Part shown: positions 1 through 6,129 of the stretch, one piece after another | How positions within the stretch are numbered: the first letter of the stretch is position 1 | Layout of the letters: every line of letters begins with the position of its first letter | NCBI GenBank assembly: GCA_025929805.1 | Contig: JAICPP010000070.1 | Coordinates: 1-13,850 of the forward strand | Length of the DNA stretch: 13,850 nt | Reading direction: 5' to 3' | Origin: Gemmatimonadales bacterium | GTDB taxonomy: Bacteria > Gemmatimonadota > Gemmatimonadetes > Gemmatimonadales > GWC2-71-9 | Made by a program: the position numbers and the translations under genes | The notes under the pieces: generated by a model | Databases searched by the model: none | Told to the model about the DNA's origin: nothing | What the model saw: the letters and a program-made list of their open reading frames with translations, nothing else

Positions 1-807
1 GCCTCTCGTGCCAGCATGACGACCCGATAGCAGGGTTTCTTCGGCATCTGGAGCGGAGCAAAGAAGCTGCCTAACAGCCTTCACGGCCCCCTCGACATAA
101 GCCTGCATCGCCACTGCGGTGCGACCCGGCTCTCGCTGGGTGAACGAGCTCACTCCACCTTGAAATAGGGCGGGCTTGGAAATGTGACCCGCCAGGTATG
201 CCACCTCACCATCGAGTGCTCCTGGAGATTGCCAGCCGATCGGCCCACTGCTGCCGCCGATTCCATCGACAACCTGACCCCGCTGCACGGCAATGGCCGC
301 AGTGAAGGCTCCACCGAGCTCGAGCAGAATGAACGAGACCTCGTCGGGTACGCAGGCACGTCGCTCGCAGAGGTCGTAGATCCCCAGGGCCGTGGCGCAG
401 AGCTTGTCGGCAGTGCCGAGGTCTACCCGGTTGAGCTTCCGGTGGTCCGGAACCGTATCCAGGTGAATGACACCTGGGGTGTAGACCATCGGCAGCGCGG
501 TGGCGTTCAGTTGTCGAGCCAGGCGTCTCAGGCCCCCGATTCCTCCCGCCTCGTCCGGCGGGGCGAGATACGCAAGTCGTAGATCATCCTCGGTCACATG
601 TGCGGATTTCAGTAGTGGAAGACCATACCCGGAGGGTCCGGCCACCAGGTCGGGAGCACCCGAGGCAGTCAGAAGCTCGATCAGATCGCGAGGTTGCGCC
701 AGCGCTTCCTCGGTGGGCCAACTCCGGTCCAAATAGAGCCGGCCGTCGTGTAACCCGCAGAGGTCGATACTGACCGTGCCGGGGTCGATCCCAACAACGC
801 GGGCCAT
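1..807 (-). CDS. DUF1464 (COG2441) sugar-kinase-fold protein, 3' part cut by window edge
   Basis: The frame is open from ATG at 807 down to base 1 (269 codons, no stop), so the C-terminus lies outside the window. The protein matches the mostly archaeal DUF1464 family, usually about 350 residues and annotated only as a predicted butyrate kinase. It starts with GIDPGTVSIDLCG (6-18), a phosphate-binding loop of the acetate kinase/Hsp70/actin fold. It then has GPSGYGLPL (57-65), PGVIHLDTVPDHRKLNR (111-127) followed by DLGTADKLC (129-137), and a second phosphate loop LLELGGAFTAAIAV (161-174). Only 5 bp separate its ATG from the mtdB stop, so it is probably cotranscribed and translationally coupled with mtdB; a weak AGGGG lies 2 nt before the ATG. 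Family membership is clear from these motifs. The substrate is unknown, and a role in tetrahydromethanopterin metabolism is inferred only from context. Confidence 0.87.
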   Translation of the reverse strand, partial: MARVVGIDPGTVSIDLCGLHDGRLYLDRSWPTEEALAQPRDLIELLTASGAPDLVAGPSGYGLPLLKSAHVTEDDLRLAYLAPPDEAGGIGGLRRLARQLNATALPMVYTPGVIHLDTVPDHRKLNRVDLGTADKLCATALGIYDLCERRACVPDEVSFILLELGGAFTAAIAVQRGQVVDGIGGSSGPIGWQSPGALDGEVAYLAGHISKPALFQGGVSSFTQREPGRTAVAMQAYVEGAVKAVRQLLCSAPDAEETLLSGRHAGTRG

Positions 808-812
808 GGCCC

Positions 813-1736
813 CTACTTCTTCTTGGCCAACTCTTTTTTCGGAACCGGCGCTTTTCTGCTGGGAGGAGCCTTGCCGCCCACCAGCTCCCGGGCTATCTCC
901 GCGATTGCCTCGGCGTCCAGGACCAGATCGTTCCGGGTAAAGAGCCGGGCCACACAAGCCTTGTGCAACTTGGTCTTGAAGTTGCCAATCCCGAACGCAC
1001 CGAACACCACGACGCCGTTCCGGGTGACTCCCGTATCGTTGACCTCGATTCCTTCGATGCCGAGTGGGGGCACTGCGTTGAGGTCTACCGCAACCCGCAG
1101 CGCCTCCGCCCGCTCCCAGGCAGACCGGGGGACCATCTGCACCCCGGCCGGTCCGGAGTTGAGTAGCACTTCCACGCCCTGCAGCAGTTCGGGAAGCCTG
1201 GAGGGATCATTCAGGGTTGCTGCTTCTACCTGAACGTTGAAGCGAGCGCTGATGAATTGACGGGCCTTTTCACCCTGCTCCGGCTTGCGAGAGGTGATGG
1301 TCACTTCGGCCCCATCCTTTGCCAGCAGACCGGCTGCACGCTGTCCGACCGGGCCAGTGCCGGCCAGAATGAGAACCTTCTTTCCCTCCAGATCGCCGAC
1401 AGTCTCCTCGATCCTGACTACCCCCGCCACCGCCGTGGTGTTGGAGCCGTTGGAGTCCAGCATGATGGAGACGCAAAACGGCGCGAACAAGGCGTCCTGG
1501 GCCATGGCCAGGAGCTGCTCACCGGCCGACATGTTGTTGCCGCCGATCCAGACGGCGGTATTGTGCAGATCCTTGGGGCCGCGGGTGAAGATGCAGCCAT
1601 GGATCAGATCCCGGACGTCGCCCTCGGTGACCCCGCCATAGCTCAGAACGACGTCGGCACCCGCGTCGTAGGCCACGATCTGGTCGAACACGCTCGGCAA
1701 CCGGGAGCTGTCGAGCTGAAGCAAGAGCTTGCGCAT
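813..1736 (-). CDS. mtdB: NAD(P)-dependent methylene-tetrahydromethanopterin dehydrogenase
   Basis: MtdB oxidises methylene-tetrahydromethanopterin to the methenyl form with NAD(P)+, the step after Fae in formaldehyde oxidation; it is cytoplasmic. The 307-residue product has the family hallmarks: an N-terminal Mpt_N-like domain opening with LLLQLDSSRLPSVFD, the DSNGSNTTA motif (94-102), a Rossmann dinucleotide loop LAGTGPVGQRAA (124-135) followed by SRK (149-151), and GAFGIGNFKTKLHKAC (246-261). These resemble the Methylobacterium enzyme closely. The last 20 or so residues form a lysine- and proline-rich tail (GGKAPPSRK to AKKK) that the Methylobacterium protein lacks as I recall it. GGAGA lies 11 nt before the ATG, a longish spacing. 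The gene sits between fae, 98 bp upstream, and the DUF1464 gene, 5 bp downstream. MtdB rather than the NADP-only MtdA is favoured by the DSNGSNTTA block and by the fae neighbour. Confidence 0.94.
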   Translation of the reverse strand: MRKLLLQLDSSRLPSVFDQIVAYDAGADVVLSYGGVTEGDVRDLIHGCIFTRGPKDLHNTAVWIGGNNMSAGEQLLAMAQDALFAPFCVSIMLDSNGSNTTAVAGVVRIEETVGDLEGKKVLILAGTGPVGQRAAGLLAKDGAEVTITSRKPEQGEKARQFISARFNVQVEAATLNDPSRLPELLQGVEVLLNSGPAGVQMVPRSAWERAEALRVAVDLNAVPPLGIEGIEVNDTGVTRNGVVVFGAFGIGNFKTKLHKACVARLFTRNDLVLDAEAIAEIARELVGGKAPPSRKAPVPKKELAKKK

Positions 1737-1767
1737 CGGAAGGCACGTCTCCTCGACGATGGTCTCT

Positions 1768-1806
1768 AAAAGACGAGGGGCGCCCCAGCAGCGGGCCGCC
1801 CCTCGT
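1768..1806 (-). terminator. Intercistronic hairpin, probable terminator/attenuator between fae and mtdB
   Basis: Read on the minus strand, ACGAGGGGCG (1806-1797) pairs perfectly with CGCCCCTCGT (1782-1773). Three further G-C pairs are possible past a one-base bulge. The stem is followed by CTTTTA (1772-1767). It lies 28 bp after the fae stop and 37 bp before the mtdB ATG. The short T-run suggests partial termination, which would leave fae transcript in excess over mtdB. A processing or 3'-protecting stem is an alternative. Confidence 0.72.
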
Positions 1807-1834
1807 GGAACCTCGACTCAGCGGGACTGTACGA

Positions 1835-2347
1835 TCAGCCTTCGGCGCCGCTGGCGAACGGATGCCGCGCGGCCTTGTAGCGCTGCAGCACTTCATCAAT
1901 CGTCGGCTTGCCCTGTAATGCCCGCTGGATGGATTCCTTGGTCGCCTGGTAGTTGTAGTCAAAGATCTTCTTGTCGCTCTCCGCCTGCCAATGGATGAAC
2001 ACACCAACCAGGATGCAGAGATCGTTGGCTCTTCCCTTGTCGATGACCCCCGACGCGACGCTGTCCATGACGGCGCGCGCCACGGCGGCCTGGGCCGGCC
2101 CGAACATCTGGACCGCCTGCTTGGCTCCCTTGATCGTCACTTTGTTGAAGAGCAGAGTATCGGGCTTGGCAGGGAGATTCGGTGTCACCACAGCGAGGAG
2201 CGTGGAAAAGCCGTCGGAGTTGTGGGAGAGCGCCTGAGTAAACGCGAGGCCCGCAGGTCCGGATTTGGAGCCGATGATCAGGTCGATGTGGGCAATCTCG
2301 TTGCCTTCTCCGACCAGCGATTCACCGATGAAGAATTCCCCAGCCAT
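1835..2347 (-). CDS. fae: Formaldehyde-activating enzyme
   Basis: Fae condenses formaldehyde with tetrahydromethanopterin to give methylene-tetrahydromethanopterin, the entry step of the H4MPT formaldehyde-oxidation route. The 170-residue product has the usual family length. It carries GESLVGEGNEIAHIDLIIG, in which His20 corresponds to the catalytic His17 of the Methylobacterium enzyme. It also has LLAVVTPNLPAKPDTLLFNKVTIK, split here as LLAVVTPNLPAKPDT and LLFNKVTIK, then QAVQMFGPAQAAVA, LVGVFIHWQAESD and a YNYQATKESIQRAL helix. The start at 2347 is chosen because GGAGG (2357-2353) lies 5 nt upstream and the protein then begins like other Fae proteins; the frame continues to an ATG at 2401, but that adds 18 unrelated residues. 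It is the first gene of a minus-strand operon with mtdB and the DUF1464 gene. Confidence 0.97.
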   Translation of the reverse strand: MAGEFFIGESLVGEGNEIAHIDLIIGSKSGPAGLAFTQALSHNSDGFSTLLAVVTPNLPAKPDTLLFNKVTIKGAKQAVQMFGPAQAAVARAVMDSVASGVIDKGRANDLCILVGVFIHWQAESDKKIFDYNYQATKESIQRALQGKPTIDEVLQRYKAARHPFASGAEG

Positions 2348-2518
2348 AACTGCCTCCGTATCCGTTTTAGTAGTGAAGAAGGAGAGAATCTCGCGCCACA
2401 TTATTAGCTCGACGTTGGCGAAGGTGAGCTCGGGTGAGAGCTGCGTGGGGGCAACGGATGGACCCGACCACGCGGTCCGCAGGACGGTAGCTCAGCTCTG
2501 AGTGCCGACGAGGCCCCT
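2348..2518 (-). other. Probable 5' leader of the fae transcript
   Basis: About 165 nt separate the predicted fae transcription start (near 2512) from the fae ATG. Apart from the GGAGG site at 2357-2353 I see no gene here and no riboswitch I recognise. A TAATAAT on the minus strand (2406-2400) could serve as a second, closer -10 box, but no -35 lies at a suitable distance. Confidence 0.4.
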
Positions 2519-2547
2519 AGTATGGAAGCCGCTTTTGGCGGTGTCAA
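2519..2547 (-). promoter_or_regulatory. Predicted sigma-70-type promoter of the fae operon
   Basis: On the minus strand a perfect TTGACA (2547-2542) is followed by a 17-nt spacer and CATACT (2524-2519), which matches the -10 consensus at four of six positions. The spacer contains CCGC-CAAAA-GCGG, a small inverted repeat, and CGGCTTC directly against the -10 box. The predicted start is near 2512. Confidence 0.6.
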
Positions 2548-2608
2548 GTCGAGTTAGGCGTGGTGCGTACGGCCTTTCCGTCGTCGGTATGAGGTCACTT
2601 CAGCAGAG

Positions 2609-2637
2609 TTGAAGCCGAATCGGCTTCGGTTTATATT
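2609..2637 (+). promoter_or_regulatory. Predicted sigma-70-type promoter giving a leaderless mRNA for the 75-residue gene
   Basis: TTGAAG (2609-2614) is followed by a 17-nt spacer and TATATT (2632-2637). Six bases later comes the ATG at 2644, exactly where transcription would be expected to begin. No Shine-Dalgarno sequence precedes that ATG. Box quality, spacing and lack of a leader agree with one another. Confidence 0.68.
2611..2627. promoter_or_regulatory. Odd palindrome in promoter spacer, candidate operator
   Basis: GAAGCCGA, one central A, then TCGGCTTC make a 17-bp perfect palindrome. It overlaps the end of the -35 box and fills most of the spacer, the position expected for a repressor or a MerR-type activator site. 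A GAAGCCG half-site also lies at 2525-2531 inside the divergent fae promoter spacer, so one regulator could contact both promoters. A transcribed hairpin is unlikely because the site is upstream of the predicted start. Confidence 0.5.
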
Positions 2638-2643
2638 CGGGTC

Positions 2644-2871
2644 ATGAAGAGCAATACCAGACGCGCGGCATTCGACCGCTACCTGCGTCAGCTCCGGGCC
2701 GGCGGCCGCACCAACATGTACGGCGCAGTTCCTTATTTAATGAAGGCATTTGGGCTGGATCGAAACAGCGCGTTCAGCGTCGTGTGCGAGTGGTTGGACC
2801 GACAGGCCGAGCTCTCGCCGGCTGAGCGCGTCACACCAGCGTCACATCGTAAGGTCTCATCGAGAAACTAG
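2644..2871 (+). CDS. Small protein of unknown function (75 residues)
   Basis: I do not recognise a characterised family. The product is basic at the N-terminus (MKSNTRRAAFDRYLRQLRAG), then has a patterned core GGRTNMYGAVPYLMKAFGL followed by DRNSAFSVVCEWLDRQAEL, and ends in a polar tail. The core reads as two or three amphipathic helices, which could be a small DNA- or protein-binding fold; no signal peptide or membrane segment is visible. Support for a real gene comes from the promoter with 17-nt spacing placed exactly for a leaderless start and from codon choice like that of its neighbours. It is transcribed away from fae and lies 69 bp upstream of the large surface-protein gene, with which it may be cotranscribed, since no terminator with a T-run lies between them. 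Confidence 0.62.
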   Translation: MKSNTRRAAFDRYLRQLRAGGRTNMYGAVPYLMKAFGLDRNSAFSVVCEWLDRQAELSPAERVTPASHRKVSSRN

Positions 2872-2904
2872 CCTAGGCGGTGTGTTCTCGGTCACCGCGA
2901 CAGC

Positions 2905-2934
2905 GCTTCCTCGTGAACATTCTCGCGAGGAGGC
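2905..2934 (+). promoter_or_regulatory. Hairpin sequestering the ribosome-binding site of the surface-protein gene
   Basis: GCTTCCTCGTGA (2905-2916) can pair with TCGCGAGGAGGC (2923-2934) in RNA as a continuous 12-bp stem with two G-U pairs and a 6-nt loop. The 3' arm contains the whole GAGGAGG Shine-Dalgarno sequence (2927-2933), 7 nt before the ATG at 2941. There is no T-run after it, so it is not an intrinsic terminator. The expected effect is to hold translation down unless the stem opens, for example by heat, by a binding factor or by translation from upstream. Confidence 0.55.
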
Positions 2935-2940
2935 AAATCT

Positions 2941-5900
2941 ATGGCACATATCCAGGGCAGCCTCGGCCGCTCGGTCGGGCTCCTCGCAGTGGTATTCGCG
3001 GTGGCGGCATCACCGCTTGACGCCCAATACTTCGGTCGAAACAAAGTCCAGTACGAGAGCTTCGACTTCCAAGTGCTCAAGACCGAGCACTTCGACATCT
3101 ACTTCTATCCCGCTGAGGAAGAGGCTGCAGCCCATGCCGCACGGATGTCGGAGCGCTGGTATGCTCGCCTGTCCAGCATCCTGGATCACGAGCTGACTGG
3201 CCGACAGCCGCTGATCCTGTACGCCAGCGCACCCGAGTTCCAGCAGACCAACGCGGTTGGAGGGACCTTGGGCGAGGGTACCGGCGGGGTGACCGAGGCG
3301 CTCAAGCGGCGGATTGTTCTGCCAGTTGGCGGCACTCTCAGTGACCTCGACCATGTGCTGGGTCATGAGCTGGTTCATGCCTTTCAGTACGACATTACCG
3401 GCAGTGGTCGGCCGACCAGCCTCGGTGCGGTGCCGGCCGCCAGTCAACTCCCGCTCTGGTTCATCGAGGGAATGGCCGAGTATCTCTCGGTTGGACCGGT
3501 GGCCTCCCAGACAGCCATGTGGATGCGTGGTGCCCTGGCGGATAGTGGGCGGGACACGCTGCCGTCGTTCCGTCAGCTCGAAGACCCGCGCTACTTCCCC
3601 TACCGGTATGGCCATGCGTTTCTCGCCTGGATTGCAGGACACTGGGGGGACCAAGTCATTGGCCAGTTACTGCGCGCGGCGGGCCAACGTCGTGACGTAG
3701 CTGCCGGTATCGTCCGGGTCCTGACCATGCACCCGGACACGCTCGTCGCCCGTTGGCACGTCGAGACGCATGCCGCCTACGATCCGCTGAAGGGCGGGAC
3801 TCAATCTCCCGAGACATTCGGGCCGGTCGTTATTGCCGGCAAAGGGGAGGAGGGTCACTACAACGTCGCTCCCTCGCTGAGTCCCGATGGCTCGCTGGTC
3901 ATGTTTCTCTCGGACCGGGAGCTGTTCTCCATCGATCTGTTCCTGGCCGACGCCCGCACCGGTGAGGTGAAAAAGCAGATCACGAAAACCGCCGTCGATC
4001 CGCACTACCAGAGTCTGCAATTCATCCAGTCTGCTGGAAGTTGGAGCCCGGATGGGAACCGCTTCGTGTTTGCAGGGATCTCGGGCGGGCGACCGGTCCT
4101 GAGCATCTACGATGTAAAGCGGGATAGGATGGAACGCGACATCCGTCTGTCCAGACTCGATGAGGTGTTCAATCCGAACTGGTCGCCTGATGGACGACAG
4201 ATTGCATTTGCGGGTCTCTACGGAGGCCTTTCCGACCTGTACGTATATGACCTGGAAACCACTCAGCTGAGCCGGCTGACCAGTGATGCTTTTGCCGATC
4301 TGCAACCGGTGTGGTCTCCCGACGGCCAGACGCTGGCCTTTGCCACCGATCGATTTACCAGCGATCTGTCGGTCCTCAGGATCGGGTCCTATGCCATCGG
4401 ACAGATCAATGTCACGACTCGAGAGGTACAGCGTCTGCCGGGACTGGAAAGAGCCCGACACACCAGCCCACAGTGGTCGCCTAATGGGGCCAGCCTCTAT
4501 TTCGTGGCAGATCCCAATGGCATTTCAAACGTTTACCGGCTCGACCTGGCTGCCGGAGGCATCGCCCAGGTCACCGATCTGTATACCGGTGTCAGCGGGA
4601 TTACCGAAACCAGCCCGGCGTTGTCCGTAGCCCAGCGCTCGGGCCGGCTGGTATACAGCGTGTTCAAGGCCAATGGCTACGAGGTTTTCTCGATCGATGC
4701 TCCGCAGGTGCTCGCCGGCCGGCCTTTCACCCGTGATCCCGCGAAGGATGGAGTGGCCGAATTGCCGCCACTCCAGCGACGGAATCCACTGCTGGCCGGC
4801 TTGCTGCGGAACTACCAACTCGGCTTACCCCGAGATACCGAGTTTCCGGTTCAACCCTACCAGGGCGGCATCTCCCTCACGTATGTCGGCCAACCCTCAC
4901 TGATGGCAGGCAGCAATCAATTCGGCACCTTCATCGGAGGCGGTGCCGCGCTGTACTTCAGTGACATGCTGGGGAACCACAACCTCGTCACTGCACTCCA
5001 GGTGAACGGCACCCTGAAGGACATTACCGCCCAGGTGGGATATCAGAATCTCAGCGGGCGATTGAACTGGGGTGGGGTCGTTCAGCAGGTGCCCTATTTA
5101 ACCGGGGGGTATGCGCAAGGTACCGGGGACGTCAATGGTGAGCCTGCCTTCATTGAGCAGCAGCTTCTGGTGCGCCAGACCAACCGGGACATTGCCGGCA
5201 TCGTCTCGTATCCCTTCAGCCAGGTCCAGCGATTCGATCTGCAGGTCGGCTATAGCAACATCTCGTTCGACCGAGAACTGCAGACGCGGGGATTCTCCCT
5301 GATAACGGGAGAGGAGATCTTGAGCGAAGAAGAAGACCTGCCGGCCGCTGAGGCGCTCAATCTGGGAATTGCCAGCGCCGCCCTGGTGTACGACAACTCC
5401 TTTTTCGGCGCCACCAGCCCCATCCTGGGACAGCGGTATCGTCTTGAAATTGCTCCCACGATTGGATCGTTGAGCTATGTGGGGGTGCTGGCCGACTACC
5501 GCAAGTATTTCATGCCCGCCCGTCCGTTCACCTTCGCAACTCGCCTGCTGCACTACGGGCGGTACGCCAAGGACGGTGAGGACTCCCGCCTCCAGCCGCT
5601 CTTTCTGGGGTATCCCGGACTGGTGCGCGGGTACAGTTATGGCTCGTTCGACGGGTCCGAGTGCGACCCAACCCCGGCCGATCCTGGGTCCTGTCCCGTG
5701 TTCGACCAGTTACTTGGCAGCCGGATCGTGGTGGCCAATGGGGAGCTCCGCTTCCCGCTCTTTGGCGCACTTGGCATTGGCTCCGGTTACTACGGCGTGT
5801 TCCCGGTTGACTTCATCGCATTCGGGGATGCGGGCTTGGCCTGGGACACTGCCAATGATCCATCCGTTTTCGGCAGCTCGGGCACCCGCGAGCCGGTGTT

Positions 5901-6027
5901 CAGCGCCGGCGCCGGACTCCGGATCAACTTACTGGGGTTTGTGGTGGCCGAGTTGGCGCTGGTCCGCCCGTTCGATCGGCCGGAGAAAGGGTGGATCTGG
6001 CAGTTCGAGCTCCAGCCGGGGTTTTGA
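2941..6027 (+). CDS. Secreted zincin-like protease / TolB-type propeller / outer-membrane barrel protein
   Basis: The 1028-residue product has three parts. A signal peptide (1-28, probable cleavage after LDA) precedes a peptidase-MA-type domain with HELVH at 142-146 and WFIEGMAEY at 173-181, where Glu176 is the expected third zinc ligand. From about 300 to 600 come PD40/WD40-like propeller repeats, each marked by SPDG or SPNG: 314-317, 369-372, 415-418, 459-462 and 513-516. From about 640 to the end the sequence alternates beta strands and turns like an Omp85/BamA-type barrel, with LRFPLFG and a final Phe (QFELQPGF) typical of outer-membrane barrels. It probably sits in the outer membrane with the first two domains periplasmic. 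Activity is not proven; family members could also be assembly factors. The start is set by GAGGAGG 7 nt upstream. A repeat hairpin begins at its stop codon. Confidence 0.86.
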   Translation: MAHIQGSLGRSVGLLAVVFAVAASPLDAQYFGRNKVQYESFDFQVLKTEHFDIYFYPAEEEAAAHAARMSERWYARLSSILDHELTGRQPLILYASAPEFQQTNAVGGTLGEGTGGVTEALKRRIVLPVGGTLSDLDHVLGHELVHAFQYDITGSGRPTSLGAVPAASQLPLWFIEGMAEYLSVGPVASQTAMWMRGALADSGRDTLPSFRQLEDPRYFPYRYGHAFLAWIAGHWGDQVIGQLLRAAGQRRDVAAGIVRVLTMHPDTLVARWHVETHAAYDPLKGGTQSPETFGPVVIAGKGEEGHYNVAPSLSPDGSLVMFLSDRELFSIDLFLADARTGEVKKQITKTAVDPHYQSLQFIQSAGSWSPDGNRFVFAGISGGRPVLSIYDVKRDRMERDIRLSRLDEVFNPNWSPDGRQIAFAGLYGGLSDLYVYDLETTQLSRLTSDAFADLQPVWSPDGQTLAFATDRFTSDLSVLRIGSYAIGQINVTTREVQRLPGLERARHTSPQWSPNGASLYFVADPNGISNVYRLDLAAGGIAQVTDLYTGVSGITETSPALSVAQRSGRLVYSVFKANGYEVFSIDAPQVLAGRPFTRDPAKDGVAELPPLQRRNPLLAGLLRNYQLGLPRDTEFPVQPYQGGISLTYVGQPSLMAGSNQFGTFIGGGAALYFSDMLGNHNLVTALQVNGTLKDITAQVGYQNLSGRLNWGGVVQQVPYLTGGYAQGTGDVNGEPAFIEQQLLVRQTNRDIAGIVSYPFSQVQRFDLQVGYSNISFDRELQTRGFSLITGEEILSEEEDLPAAEALNLGIASAALVYDNSFFGATSPILGQRYRLEIAPTIGSLSYVGVLADYRKYFMPARPFTFATRLLHYGRYAKDGEDSRLQPLFLGYPGLVRGYSYGSFDGSECDPTPADPGSCPVFDQLLGSRIVVANGELRFPLFGALGIGSGYYGVFPVDFIAFGDAGLAWDTANDPSVFGSSGTREPVFSAGAGLRINLLGFVVAELALVRPFDRPEKGWIWQFELQPGF

Positions 6028-6118
6028 CGGGCGGACCGACGGACGGGCGGACGGGCGAACTGGTCGTCGTAAAGGCTCGGCATCACTGTCCGCCCGCCCG
6101 CCAGTCCGCCAGTCCGCC
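6027..6118 (+). repeat. Octamer-unit inverted repeat at gene end
   Basis: The left arm (6027-6058) is four 8-nt units of type ACGGGCGG, beginning on the last base of the surface-protein stop codon. The right arm (6087-6118) is four 8-nt units: TGTCCGCC, CGCCCGCC, AGTCCGCC and AGTCCGCC. Aligned in antiparallel the arms match at about 26 of 32 positions, with 24-28 nt between them. This is a large imperfect hairpin between two plus-strand genes and probably acts as a 3' end or terminator, although no real T-run follows. Confidence 0.75.
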
Positions 6119-6124
6119 TACCTT
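6119..6124 (+). promoter_or_regulatory. -10-like box before the helicase ATG, possible leaderless start
   Basis: TACCTT ends 5 nt before the ATG at 6130, directly after the repeat hairpin. No convincing -35 and no Shine-Dalgarno sequence is visible. The call rests on the same geometry being seen upstream of three other genes in the window and is weak on its own. Confidence 0.35.
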
Positions 6125-6129
6125 TAGAG

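Noticed and set aside
184..736. Plus-strand open frames over the left end
   Set aside because: The minus strand here encodes a continuous DUF1464 protein with recognisable motifs, so these are shadows.
2348..2401. Earlier fae start at 2401
   Set aside because: It adds 18 residues absent from known Fae proteins, while the start at 2347 has GGAGG 5 nt upstream and the usual N-terminus.
2484..2500. TAGCTCAG, resembling a tRNA D-arm
   Set aside because: No matching acceptor stem, anticodon arm or T-loop (GGTTCGA type) lies at the right distances on either strand.
5477..6127. 216-codon plus-strand frame running through the octamer repeat
   Set aside because: It overlaps the barrel domain in another frame, and its GRTDGRADGR-type end is simply the translated repeat.
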